Origin: Thiohalophilus thiocyanatoxydans
GTDB taxonomy: Bacteria > Pseudomonadota > Gammaproteobacteria > UBA6429 > Thiohalophilaceae
Assembly (NCBI RefSeq): GCF_004366735.1
Contig: NZ_SOQX01000001.1
Coordinates: 186,001-250,000, forward strand
Direction: 5' to 3'
Length of the DNA: 64,000 nt
Of this stretch, positions 44,487 through 53,179 are shown one piece after another; position 1 is the first letter of the stretch, and each line of letters begins with the position of its first letter. Below the pieces are notes generated by a model. The model worked only from the letters and a program-made list of their open reading frames with translations. It made no database searches and was not told the origin of the DNA. A program made the translations under genes and the position numbers.

Positions 44487-44931
44487 TCCGATGCGGCCTT
44501 TTGCGCAGCGCCATCGCGGCTTTACCCTGGTGGAACTGATCGCCGTGATCATTATCATTGGCATCCTGGCAGTGGTGCTGATTCCGCGCTTTATCGATCG
44601 CGGCAGTGTCACCCCCGGCGCGGCCCAGGCCCAGGTGATTGCCGCCGCCCGCCACGCCCAGCAACTGGCGATGAACAATGGCGGCAATGTCCTGTTCGCC
44701 ACCGACAACAGCAACAAGCGGGTAACCATCACCCACGGCGGCAGCGGCTCGCCCATGACCATCGATTTGCCGGATGACATTACCATCACCGCCGCCAATA
44801 TCAGCTACGACAGCCTCGGCGACGCCCATGACAGCTCCGGCGCCTTGAGCGGTCCATTGACGTTGAGCATCGCCAACGGCATCACCCGCCAGGTCTGTAT
44901 TGAAACGACGGGGTATGCGCATGGTTGTTAA
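44437..44931 (+). CDS. MshC-like pseudopilin
   Basis: 164 residues from the ATG at 44437 with AGGAAG immediately upstream; an ATG at 44491, just past the previous stop, would give a shorter leader (MRPFAQRHRG). Both lead to the cleavage site before FTLVELIAVIIIIGILAVVL. The soluble part is strand-rich and ends with a Cys pair (VCIETTGYAHGC). If the first start is right, the gene overlaps the ligase by 50 bases. Confidence 0.78.
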   Translation: MNVSNNRAGAGPRSVTDPMRPFAQRHRGFTLVELIAVIIIIGILAVVLIPRFIDRGSVTPGAAQAQVIAAARHAQQLAMNNGGNVLFATDNSNKRVTITHGGSGSPMTIDLPDDITITAANISYDSLGDAHDSSGALSGPLTLSIANGITRQVCIETTGYAHGC

Positions 44932-45478
44932 ACACAGTAACGAGGGACGAGGGACGAGGGACGAGGCCGGTTTTACGCTGGTGGAGATGGTGGTGTTTAT
45001 TGTGGTGCTGGCGGTGGGGCTGTCCGGGGTGGTGCTGGTGATCAACCGCACGCTGCTGGATGCGCCCGAGGCGCTGGTCAATACCCGGGCGATGGAGATC
45101 AGCCAGTTATACCTGGACGAGATTCTGGCCAAAAAGTATGACGAGAATACGCCCCAGGGGGGATCGCCACCCTGCGACGGCGCGGACGGGGATCCCTGTA
45201 CCGACGCCGGCAACTTTGGTCCGGATGGGCCGTCGGAAAGCCGCAGTCGCTACGATGATGTGGATGATTATCACGCTCCCGCCTTTGAGGCCGTGACCGA
45301 TGCCAACGGCGATCCCCTGCCCAATTACAGCGACTACGAGGTGCGCATTGAGATCACTTATGCCGGCAGCGAACTGGTGGATTTTACCGACGACCGCCGT
45401 GCCAAACGGATCGACCTGACGGTGCGCACCCCGCGCAATCAACAAATCCCTGTCACCGTTTACCGGACCAACTTCTGA
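44921..45478 (+). CDS. mshD: MshD-like pseudopilin with a repeat-derived leader
   Basis: 185 residues from the ATG at 44921 (GGGG seven bases upstream; ATG at 44915 also possible). The leader MVVKHSNEGRGTRDEAG is unusual: its codons are three to four copies of the seven-base GGGACGA repeat found between genes elsewhere. After the site comes FTLVEMVVFIVVLAVGLSGV. The rest follows MshD: LDAPEALVNTRAMEISQLYL, a Cys pair and RIDLTVRTPRNQQIPVTVYR at the end. It overlaps the preceding gene and abuts mshO. Confidence 0.85.
   Translation: MVVKHSNEGRGTRDEAGFTLVEMVVFIVVLAVGLSGVVLVINRTLLDAPEALVNTRAMEISQLYLDEILAKKYDENTPQGGSPPCDGADGDPCTDAGNFGPDGPSESRSRYDDVDDYHAPAFEAVTDANGDPLPNYSDYEVRIEITYAGSELVDFTDDRRAKRIDLTVRTPRNQQIPVTVYRTNF
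44941..44966 (+). repeat. Seven-base repeat tract in mshD
   Basis: ACGAGGG-ACGAGGG-ACGAGGG-ACGAGG: the same seven-base unit as at 46411 and 56720, but here inside a coding sequence and in frame. Confidence 0.85.
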
Positions 45479-46281
45479 TGCTGAGGCGAGCCCGACAATC
45501 CGGCTTTACCCTGGTCGAGCTGATCGTGGTGATCGTGGTGCTGGGCGCGATCAGCGCCGGCACGGCCCTCTATGTCGTGCGCAGCATGGAGGCCTACAGC
45601 GATACCGTGCGCCGGGATCAACTCACCAGTGGCGCGCGGGTTGCCGTCGAACGCCTGACCCGCGAACTGCGCAACGCCCTGCCCAACAGCGTGCGCGTCG
45701 ACAATGACAGCGGCACCACCCACTGTATCGAATTTTTTCCCGTGGAGAGCGGCTCCTCCTACGACTCGGTCCCCCGCACGGCGGCCAACATCTCCTTTGC
45801 CGCCATCGCTTACGCGCCGCCGCAAACGCCGGCCCATGTGGCGGTCTTCCCCCACGCCACCCAGCCCCTGTATACCCACAACAACCCCGGACCGCTGGCC
45901 GATTATGACCCCGCCAATTCCGAACCGGCCAACGGGGTGGTCTATCTCGACAACGACCACCGCTTTACCCACGACTCACCGCGTAAACGGTTTTTTCTTA
46001 CCGGCGAACCGGTCAGTTACTGTGTCGACCCCGACGGCGATCTGAAACGCTATCGCGGCTACGGCATCGACAGCACCCAGTCAGTACCGCCCACCGGGGT
46101 GACCGGCGCCCTGCTGGCCGAGAACCTTCAACTGAGCGACGGGGGCAACGCGGTTACCCCGTTTGCTTACACAGCCGGCTCCCTGCAACGCAGCGCCGTG
46201 GTGACCCTGGATCTGCGCTTTATGGAAGAGGGCGAGTGGGTCAGACTGTTACACGAGGTGCAAATCCGCAATGTACCCTGA
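45478..46281 (+). CDS. mshO: MSHA pilus protein MshO
   Basis: 267 residues. A short leader MLRRARQSG precedes FTLVELIVVIVVLGAISAGT. The long soluble domain with VRRDQLTSGARVAVERLTRE, LRNALPNSVRV and a late VTLDLRFMEEGEWVRLLHEV is the pattern of MshO minor pilins, and it stands in the normal place between mshD and mshP. It starts at the stop of mshD (TGATG). Confidence 0.9.
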   Translation: MLRRARQSGFTLVELIVVIVVLGAISAGTALYVVRSMEAYSDTVRRDQLTSGARVAVERLTRELRNALPNSVRVDNDSGTTHCIEFFPVESGSSYDSVPRTAANISFAAIAYAPPQTPAHVAVFPHATQPLYTHNNPGPLADYDPANSEPANGVVYLDNDHRFTHDSPRKRFFLTGEPVSYCVDPDGDLKRYRGYGIDSTQSVPPTGVTGALLAENLQLSDGGNAVTPFAYTAGSLQRSAVVTLDLRFMEEGEWVRLLHEVQIRNVP

Positions 46282-46340
46282 TCATGTCGTAAATCATCGC
46301 ACCACTGGCGCTCCTGCAGCGCTGAATCCCTCCGCGTGCT

Positions 46341-46367
46341 GTAGGAGCGGCTCCGCCGCGACCGGAA
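46341..46367 (+). repeat. REP element of the GTAGGAGCGGC type
   Basis: GTAG followed by GAGCGGCTCCGCCGCGACC, a well-known REP layout in gammaproteobacteria, located in the upstream part of the mshP frame. Confidence 0.6.
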
Positions 46368-46849
46368 TGTCCGTGACAGAGAATCTGCCGTGTCCCGAAC
46401 ACTTGTTGTGGACCTCGTCCCTCGTCCCTCGTCCCTCGTCCCTGCCCGCAGGGCGGGTGCGCCAGGGCGGCTTCAGCCTCCCGCTGGCGATCTTCATCAT
46501 CGTCGTGATGGCCCTGATCGGGACCGCCATGGTCAGCCTCACCCAGAGCGGCCAGCGCTCGGTGGCCAGCGAGGTGCAGTCGATCCGCACCTTCTACGCC
46601 GCCGAAACCGGCGCCCAGACCGCCGTCGCCCAGGTCGTGCCGCTGGGTGGCGGCAACCCCGGCTGCACCGCCGTCAGCAACAGCATGAATTTCTCGCCGG
46701 CCGAGCTGAGCGGGTGCACGGCCACCCTTGATTGCGAGACATTGACTCTGGCGGGCGACACCTATTACCGGATCACCAGCGACGCTGAGTGCAGTTTCGC
46801 TGACAACGACACCCGGCGGCAGGTGGAGGTCATGGTGAGGCTGCCGTGA
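46367..46849 (+). CDS. mshP: MSHA pilus protein MshP
   Basis: 160 residues from the ATG at 46367. A GTG at 46457 after GGGCGG would instead give the short leader MRQGG and is the more natural prepilin start. The signal then reads FSLPLAIFIIVVMALIGTAM (MshP-like, lacking the +5 Glu), and SVASEVQSIRTFYAAETGA follows. A GTAG-type REP (46341-46363) and four CTCGTCC repeats (46411-46443) lie in the upstream stretch, so the real start has probably moved. The end CSFADNDTRRQVEVMV is like MshP. Confidence 0.75.
   Translation: MSVTENLPCPEHLLWTSSLVPRPSSLPAGRVRQGGFSLPLAIFIIVVMALIGTAMVSLTQSGQRSVASEVQSIRTFYAAETGAQTAVAQVVPLGGGNPGCTAVSNSMNFSPAELSGCTATLDCETLTLAGDTYYRITSDAECSFADNDTRRQVEVMVRLP
46411..46446 (-). 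repeat. Four copies of a seven-base repeat (CTCGTCC) in mshP leader region
   Basis: CTCGTCC is repeated four times in tandem, the reverse complement of the GGACGAG tract at 44941-44966 in mshD and of intergenic tracts at 56549, 56720 and 61390. Confidence 0.8.
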
Positions 46850-47130
46850 ACAACCCCCCTTGCGATAACCTGTCGGGACCCGGCCTCGCAGGCCCCGGTT
46901 CCCTGGTTCGGCGTTTAAACCCCGCGCCGGCAACTAAACTCTGCCGCGCCACCGCCGATAAGCTAAAATGGCGGCATAGTGACGCTATCCCGACGCCCGT
47001 ATCCTGTGTTTTATAAAAACGAAGCATTCAACACCATGCAGCCTTCTACAGCTGATCGCGATTCCATCTGCCCGCCGCGGCGCGCGACGCCGGCGCTGGA
47101 GCACGTCGCTCCAGGGCGAGTCGCCCGGTA
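46850..47130. other. Gap between mshP and mshQ
   Basis: 281 bases. A 31-codon frame (47036-47131) opens with ATGCAGCCT and ends with TAATG, so it would couple to mshQ; its composition (Arg/Pro-rich) gives no function. No hairpin recognised with confidence. Confidence 0.4.
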
Positions 47131-50100
47131 ATGGCCGGGGCAATGGCACAATATCCCGACGCGAGGGCGCCATTCGGGTTGGCGGGCCGGGAATCGCGCC
47201 TGGCGGACACCCTCGCCAGCCTGCGCCGGGGCTGGCGCAAAACCGCCCGGATCGCCGGGGCGCTGCTGGTGGGCGCCCTGCTGCTTGCACCGGCGCCATC
47301 CGCCAACGCCTACCCGGCCGACCAGTGCGCCGCCGACCGCTTTGGCTCCGACCTGAACTGTACCGCCAACGATGTCGCCATCACCAATATGCAGGTCATC
47401 GGCGACATGACCTGGTGCGAGGGCGGCACGGATATCGTGGTCGACCTCGAGGTCACGGTCAACTTTGCTTCACCAGACCGTAACGACATCGGCGTCTTTA
47501 TCTCCAACGACGGCAACGATCCGCAGACTACCGAGGCCAATGGCGGTGCCGCAAGCTGCTCGGTCAGCGAGCTGCCGACAGAGAGCCCCTTTCTGGATCT
47601 GGACGGCGATAGCTGCGGCGACGGCAACCAGAGCATCAGCGGCGGGACCGGTTCCGGCACGTTCTACATGACCGACGTCACGGTACCCTGTCAGGCGATG
47701 CCCGGCTCCGGTAACGACCTTTATGTCCCCTTCGTCGTCAGCTGGGACCAGGACAAACAGGGCCAAAATGTTTGCAGCGACGAACGCGATCCGGTGCCCC
47801 GCACAAAATCCAAGTGCAACGCGCCGGACATCGCCCAGGGCACCATTCAGGTCGGGGTGATGCCGAGCATCAGCAAGAGCGACGACATCGAGTATATCAA
47901 GTCCGGCGACTCCACCACTTACGACGTGACCATTACCAACGACACCGGTGACGAGCTTGGCGGCGCCGAATTCAGCGACCCGGCCGTAAGCGACATGAGC
48001 GTGGACAGCCTCAACTGCACGGCAAGCGGCGGCGCCACCTGTCCCACCGGGTATACGATCGCCGATATGCAGGGCGACGGGATCACGCTGCCGGACATGC
48101 CGGACGGCGGGAGTCTGACATTCGAAATCGAAGCGACCCTGACCGGCGATCCCAACGACACCATTACCAATACCGGCTACGTCACCATGGGCAGCCACAC
48201 CAATTCGGCGAGCGACACCAACACCATTGTCGATGAGATCGGCATTTCGCCCACCTCTCAGAACAAAGAAGGCGCGGCCGGCAATACCGTCACCTACGAG
48301 TATACCGTCAACAATTTTACCCCCTGGGAGGATGACATCAGTCTCTCGGCGGTATCCAGCGAGGGCTGGAATGTCTTGTTATCCGACGCCACGCTCACGG
48401 TGGACTCGGAGGGTTCGGCCGACTTCACCCTGGAGGTGGAGATTCCCGCCGGGGCAAGCATCGATGACTTCGATACCACCACGATTACCGCCACCTCGGG
48501 CGATGACCCGACCATGACGGCAAGCGCCACAGCCAAGACAACGGTTGCCGAGCTTCTGACACTGGTTCCCGACAATACCGCTGCCGGCGGACCCGGACAG
48601 ACCTTCTCCTACGAGCATACCCTGCAGAACAATTTCAGCTCGTCGCAAACCATCTCGTTATCAACCGCTATGACGGGTGACTGTACCGACTGGCAGGCGA
48701 CCATTTATGAGGCTGATGGCGAGACGGTGATCAGTTCGGTTGATCTGGACGGCAACGGTGACAACACGGATATTGTCGTCGAGGTGACAGCTCCGAATTC
48801 GGCGGCGATCGGGGACAGCTGCGTTGTCACCACAACCGGCACCACCAGCGGTGTTTCCGCCTCGGCGAAGGACACCACGACGATCAAGGAGCTGGGCCTC
48901 TTCTGGGATCCCGACTACGAGGAGGAGAGCTACATCTATCCGGCGGGCAATAATGTCTATGGCAAGGCCTTCGGCCTCACTGACGGCGAGGATTATTACT
49001 TCGAGTGGTATGATCCCGCGGGTGATCTGGTTCGCACTTCTTCGACAACGACTGTCCTCGGTACCGTTTTGCCCGACACCTACAAACTCCCCGACGACGC
49101 GACGCTGGGGACCTGGAATGTGAAGGTATGGCACGATACGACCCCTGACCGTGAACTTCACCAGGAAACCGACTTTTATGTGGGCCCCGATCACATTGAG
49201 GCCAGCCATTCGGGCGATACGGAAACCACCGACACCAATGTAGAAGTCGATCTGGCGCTCCATGACCGCTTTAATCACGCGATCCCGGAGGATTCCAATG
49301 GCGATCTGATTACCGCCAATCCGCCGACCACGGCCAATCCACTGCTGGTCACTGTCACGGTCGACGGTTCGGCGAGTATTGTCTCCACCTCGCTGGGCAA
49401 TGCCACCATTTCGGGACAAAAGGTGACCGGGCTTCTGGACGATACGGACGGCACCGCCACGATGACCATCACCAACAGTGTCGCCGAAACCGTCAACGTT
49501 ACGCCCGAATCCCACGAACCCGCGTTGTACGGCTCGCCCCTGCGAGACGAGTCCGCCGCCATCGATTTCAAGCGACCGCCGCTTGACCACTTTCGCCTGG
49601 AATACAACGGGCAGGGCCTGACCTGCCAACCCAAATCGATTACCGTCAAGGCCTGCATTGACACTAACTGCAACAATCTCTATGCCTACGATGTCAGCGT
49701 TTCCCTGTCACCAGGCGGCTGGGTCGGTGGCGACAACAAGGTCCTCAGCGGCGGTTCCGAGGAGTTTGAACTGCGCAAGACGACCACGGGGACGGTAACC
49801 CTGGATATTGACAGCTCGTCCCCCAGTCCCAACAACACACCGGTCTGCGTCAACACGGCCACCGACAACGAGAGCTGTGATCTGACCTTCCATGACAGCG
49901 GTTTTCTGGTCGACGTGCCGACCCAGACCTCGTGTCAGACCTCCGGCGATCTCACTCTGAGCGCGGTTCGCACCGATGACGTGACTCAAAAATGTGTCCC
50001 GGCCTTTGCCAGTACGACAAAGAACCTGAAAATCTGGGCCGAATACTCGGATCCGGCCAGCGGGACTCAAAGCGTCGAGCTGAGCCACGCCGGGAATGAC

Positions 50101-51543
50101 TACTCCCTGCCCGACACGGAGCCGGGCGCCACCAACATCCCGATCGAGTTCAACGCCGATGCCGAGGCGACCTACAACCTGACCTATCCCGACGCCGGCC
50201 GGCTGGTGCTCAAGACCCAATACGAAGGCAGTGGCGACGATGCCGGCCTCACCATGCTGGGCGACAGCACCTATGTCACCAAGCCGGCCAAGCTGTATGT
50301 CCATAGTGACGACACCGACGCCGACTGTGCCAGCGGCGACGCCACTTGCTCGCGGCTGACCGCCGCCGGCGACAGCTTCAATATGAAGGTACGTGGCGCC
50401 TGTGCCGACAACAGCCTGACACCCAATTTCCGGCTGGATAACATCGATCTGACCCAGAATCTCGTGGCCCCCGCCGGTGGGGAGAGCGGTTCCATTAATG
50501 TCACCAACTTCAATATCGCCGACGAGGACAATGGCGAGCATCTGATCAACAACCAGACTGTCTCCGAAGTCGGTGTCTTCACCTTTACCGCCAGTCTCGG
50601 TAGTGGTGTGGATTATTTTGGTGAGACCAGTATCGGCAATACCACGCTCAACACCAGCGACAACATCGGCCGTTTCAGCCCGCATCACTTTGTGGTCAAT
50701 GCGACCGAGGCCTGTAACGACAGCTTCACCTATTCGGGCCAGCCGTTTACGGTGACAGCCGAGGCACGCAACCAGGGCGACAACCCAACTCGCAACTACC
50801 GCGACGGCTTTGTGCGGGATCCGGTGATCTCCAATGCCGGCGATACCGACAACTTCAGCAACAACACACTGGGCAGCAGCGAGTTCACCACCAACGACGG
50901 CATTGGCGAGCGCACGGATATCACCTACACCTTCCCCGACAAGAAGACCGCCCCGCTCAACATCACCGAATTGCGCGCCACCGACAGCGACGGCATCACG
51001 TCCGACACCTATACGGAAGGTGAAATAAACATCCGCAGCGGCCGCATCGCCCTGGACAACGCCTACGGCTCGGAGCTGGTCGATCTGCGCGTGCCGATGG
51101 TTGCCCAGTACTATGACGGTGATGCGTTTGTACGCAACGAAGAGGATATCTGTGACAACGGCGTCACGATCAGTCTGCTCAACCCCACCGACACCCTGGA
51201 AGTCGGCGACGGTGAGACACGTGGCGAGACCTGTGTGCAGGATACCGACGATTCCGGGGACAGCGGCGCCGGCTGCGCCATCGCCGCGGATACGGATATT
51301 CAGTATACCGACGCACCACCCGATGCCGGCGAGTACACGCTCTATCTCAAGGCACCCGACGACGACAGCAGCTTCGATCCCGACGATCCGATTTACGGTA
51401 CCCTCACCGTCCGGGCCGATGCACCCGCCTATTTACAGTATGACTGGGACGATGATGCGACTGAAGAGGAGCCCGCCGCCACCATCAGCTTCGGCCGCTA
51501 TCGCGGCGACGACCGGGTTATCTACTGGCGCGAAAAATTCTAA
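47131..51543 (+). CDS. mshQ: MshQ-like giant secreted adhesin
   Basis: 1470 residues. After a 35-residue lead a signal segment (RIAGALLVGALLLAPAPSANA) exports a chain of Ig-like and DUF11-like beta domains, e.g. DDIEYIKSGDSTTYDVTITN near residue 250, then a NEW3-like stretch and the C-terminal MshQ/DUF6701 part from about 830: PLDHFRLEYNGQGLTCQPKS, IGRFSPHHFVVNAT, IRSGRIALDNAYGSELVDLR-VP and the end GRYRGDDRVIYWREKF. The chain is rich in Asp and Thr and has about 20 cysteines, likely calcium-stabilised and disulfide-bonded. As tip adhesin it would lie at the end of the MSHA pilus. Confidence 0.9.
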   Translation: MAGAMAQYPDARAPFGLAGRESRLADTLASLRRGWRKTARIAGALLVGALLLAPAPSANAYPADQCAADRFGSDLNCTANDVAITNMQVIGDMTWCEGGTDIVVDLEVTVNFASPDRNDIGVFISNDGNDPQTTEANGGAASCSVSELPTESPFLDLDGDSCGDGNQSISGGTGSGTFYMTDVTVPCQAMPGSGNDLYVPFVVSWDQDKQGQNVCSDERDPVPRTKSKCNAPDIAQGTIQVGVMPSISKSDDIEYIKSGDSTTYDVTITNDTGDELGGAEFSDPAVSDMSVDSLNCTASGGATCPTGYTIADMQGDGITLPDMPDGGSLTFEIEATLTGDPNDTITNTGYVTMGSHTNSASDTNTIVDEIGISPTSQNKEGAAGNTVTYEYTVNNFTPWEDDISLSAVSSEGWNVLLSDATLTVDSEGSADFTLEVEIPAGASIDDFDTTTITATSGDDPTMTASATAKTTVAELLTLVPDNTAAGGPGQTFSYEHTLQNNFSSSQTISLSTAMTGDCTDWQATIYEADGETVISSVDLDGNGDNTDIVVEVTAPNSAAIGDSCVVTTTGTTSGVSASAKDTTTIKELGLFWDPDYEEESYIYPAGNNVYGKAFGLTDGEDYYFEWYDPAGDLVRTSSTTTVLGTVLPDTYKLPDDATLGTWNVKVWHDTTPDRELHQETDFYVGPDHIEASHSGDTETTDTNVEVDLALHDRFNHAIPEDSNGDLITANPPTTANPLLVTVTVDGSASIVSTSLGNATISGQKVTGLLDDTDGTATMTITNSVAETVNVTPESHEPALYGSPLRDESAAIDFKRPPLDHFRLEYNGQGLTCQPKSITVKACIDTNCNNLYAYDVSVSLSPGGWVGGDNKVLSGGSEEFELRKTTTGTVTLDIDSSSPSPNNTPVCVNTATDNESCDLTFHDSGFLVDVPTQTSCQTSGDLTLSAVRTDDVTQKCVPAFASTTKNLKIWAEYSDPASGTQSVELSHAGNDYSLPDTEPGATNIPIEFNADAEATYNLTYPDAGRLVLKTQYEGSGDDAGLTMLGDSTYVTKPAKLYVHSDDTDADCASGDATCSRLTAAGDSFNMKVRGACADNSLTPNFRLDNIDLTQNLVAPAGGESGSINVTNFNIADEDNGEHLINNQTVSEVGVFTFTASLGSGVDYFGETSIGNTTLNTSDNIGRFSPHHFVVNATEACNDSFTYSGQPFTVTAEARNQGDNPTRNYRDGFVRDPVISNAGDTDNFSNNTLGSSEFTTNDGIGERTDITYTFPDKKTAPLNITELRATDSDGITSDTYTEGEINIRSGRIALDNAYGSELVDLRVPMVAQYYDGDAFVRNEEDICDNGVTISLLNPTDTLEVGDGETRGETCVQDTDDSGDSGAGCAIAADTDIQYTDAPPDAGEYTLYLKAPDDDSSFDPDDPIYGTLTVRADAPAYLQYDWDDDATEEEPAATISFGRYRGDDRVIYWREKF

Positions 51544-51602
51544 AACAAAAGACTCACCACCAAGACACGAAGACACCAAGAATAAAATTGACAACAACGG
51601 CT
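51544..51602. repeat. Short repeat ACCAAGACACGAAGACACC
   Basis: The AAGACACGAAGACACCAAG motif (51559-51585) recurs in inverted orientation at 53146-53174 and again near 57048-57075, so it borders the REP/transposase block. Confidence 0.7.
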
Positions 51603-52306
51603 GACGGACACCGCGAAGTTTATGCACGGAGGGTGCTATGTCCGGCCTACCCAAATCGTGACCAGACTGTAGGCCCGATATAGCGTTAGCGGCATCGGGC
51701 ATCCCGGAGGTTGCCGGACACCGCTCGCGCTCTGTCCGGCCTACCCAAAACGCAACCCGATGTAGGCCCGATAAAGCGCAGCGGTATCGGGCATATCCAG
51801 AAGCCGCCGGACACCGCTCGCGCTTTGTCCGGCCTACCCGAAACGCAACCCGACGTAGGCCCGATAAAGCGCAGCGGTATCGGGCATTCCGAAGGCCGCC
51901 GGACACCGCTGCCGCTCTGTCCGGCCTACCCAAAACGCAACCCGCGTAGGCCCGATAAAGCACCCTTCGGGCATAAACTCCGCGGTATCGGGCATATCCG
52001 GAAGCCGCCGGACACCGCTCGCGCTTTGTCCGGCCTACCCGAAACGCAACCCGCGTAGGCCCGATATAGCACCCTTCGGGTATAAACTCCGCGGTATCGG
52101 GCATATCCAGAAGCCGCCGGACACCGCTCGCGCTCTGTCCGGCCTACCCAAAACGCAACCCGACGTAGGCCCGATAAAGCACCCTTCGGGCATAAACTCC
52201 GCGGTATCGGGCATATCCGGAAGCCGCCGGACACCGCTCGCGCTTTGTCCGGCCTACCCGAAACGCAACTCGATGTAGGCCCGATAAAGCGCAGCGGCAT
52301 CGGGCT
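51603..52306. repeat. REP array: alternating type A and type B elements
   Basis: Seven units of about 92-112 bases. Each has a type A REP (GCCGGACA ... TGTCCGGC followed by CTAC) and, about 15 bases on, a type B REP (GTAG then GCCCGATA ... TATCGGGC), with their GTAG ends facing each other. The first A element and three B elements have long loops that contain the TTTATGCCC cassette (51619, 51960, 52069, 52179); the others have a four-to-nine-base loop. Frames read through here are repeat translations only. Confidence 0.9.
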
Positions 52307-52312
52307 ATTCCC

Positions 52313-52816
52313 TTATTCGAGCTCTATTCCTGCAATATTTCGTGGTTCACTCTCGCCCCAACCGGGTGCATAGTATCCAAGCTCCAGGTATCTTTTATAT
52401 GAACTGAACGGCCAGGCATCGGGATCATTGACCAGACCGTGTTTTACCGGGTTGTAATGGATGTAATCCATATGGCGCCGCCAGTCTTCATCATCTCGAA
52501 TCACGTGTTCCCAGAACCTGGACTGCCATATTCTTCCAGACGCACCTTTCAGGTGTCGCGTCACATAGCCTTTGAGCATTTTCCACCGATTCGAGAAATC
52601 CGCATCTTCCTCAGGCATTCGCCAGATACAATGGATATGATCGGGCAATATCACGATCGCTTCGAGCTTGAAGGGGCGCCGGGCCATAACATGTCGAAAT
52701 CCGTTTCGTAAAACATCCACATTAGATGCTTCAGTAAATAATGGCTGGCGGCTCGCTGTGACCGCGGTGAAGAAGTAGACACCGCCGGGATAATAAAGGC
52801 GTCGATAATCGGACAT
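52313..52816 (-). CDS. REP-associated tyrosine transposase (Y1 family)
   Basis: 167 residues. The relaxase-type HUH site lies in LPDHIHCIWRMP (His60, His62), an acidic stretch follows, and YIHYNPVKHGLV carries the catalytic Tyr (Tyr118 or Tyr121). This matches RAYT/IS200-like Y1 transposases, which cut single-stranded REP hairpins at the GTAG tetranucleotide. It is a lone gene enclosed by two REP arrays and, further out, by an inverted short repeat. No frameshift is seen, so it may be active; it is not flanked by terminal repeats of an IS. Confidence 0.93.
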   Translation of the reverse strand: MSDYRRLYYPGGVYFFTAVTASRQPLFTEASNVDVLRNGFRHVMARRPFKLEAIVILPDHIHCIWRMPEEDADFSNRWKMLKGYVTRHLKGASGRIWQSRFWEHVIRDDEDWRRHMDYIHYNPVKHGLVNDPDAWPFSSYKRYLELGYYAPGWGESEPRNIAGIELE

Positions 52817-53179
52817 GGTTCCTCCCTGAACCTGGTCATTGTGGCCCTTTGCTGCAATTTACGGGATTTGTTTTATCATGACAAATTTTCGCCGGAAATC
52901 GCGCAGTTTATGCCCGAAGGGTGCTTTGTCCGGCCTACCCGAAACGTGACCAGACCGTAGGCCCGATAAAGCGATAGCGGTATCGGGCATTCCGAAGGCT
53001 GCCGGACACCGCTAACGCTATGTCCGGCCTACCCGAAACACAACCCGGCGTAGGCCCGATAAAGCGCAGCGGTACCGGGCATCCCGGAGGCTGCCGGACA
53101 CCGCTCGCGCTATGTCCGGCCTACCCGGATATATAACAAATCTTTTCTTCGTGTCTTGGTGTCTTCGTGGTTAGACTTT
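52817..53179. repeat. Second REP array and 5' flank of the transposase
   Basis: After the transposase start there is an AT-rich control segment (about 52817-52890). From about 52890 to 53127 run three type A and two type B REPs; the first A carries the TTTATGCCCGAAGGGTGC cassette (52907-52924). At 53146-53174 the CTTCGTGTCTTGGTGTCTTC motif is the inverted partner of the one at 51559. Confidence 0.85.

Noticed and set aside
51433-52104. Long frames across the REP array on both strands
   Set aside because: The translation is a periodic copy of the REP units, so it is a by-product of the repeats.
51603-53127. CRISPR array
   Set aside because: Repeats are palindromic REPs with GTAG ends and alternate types; spacers are not unique and no cas gene is near.
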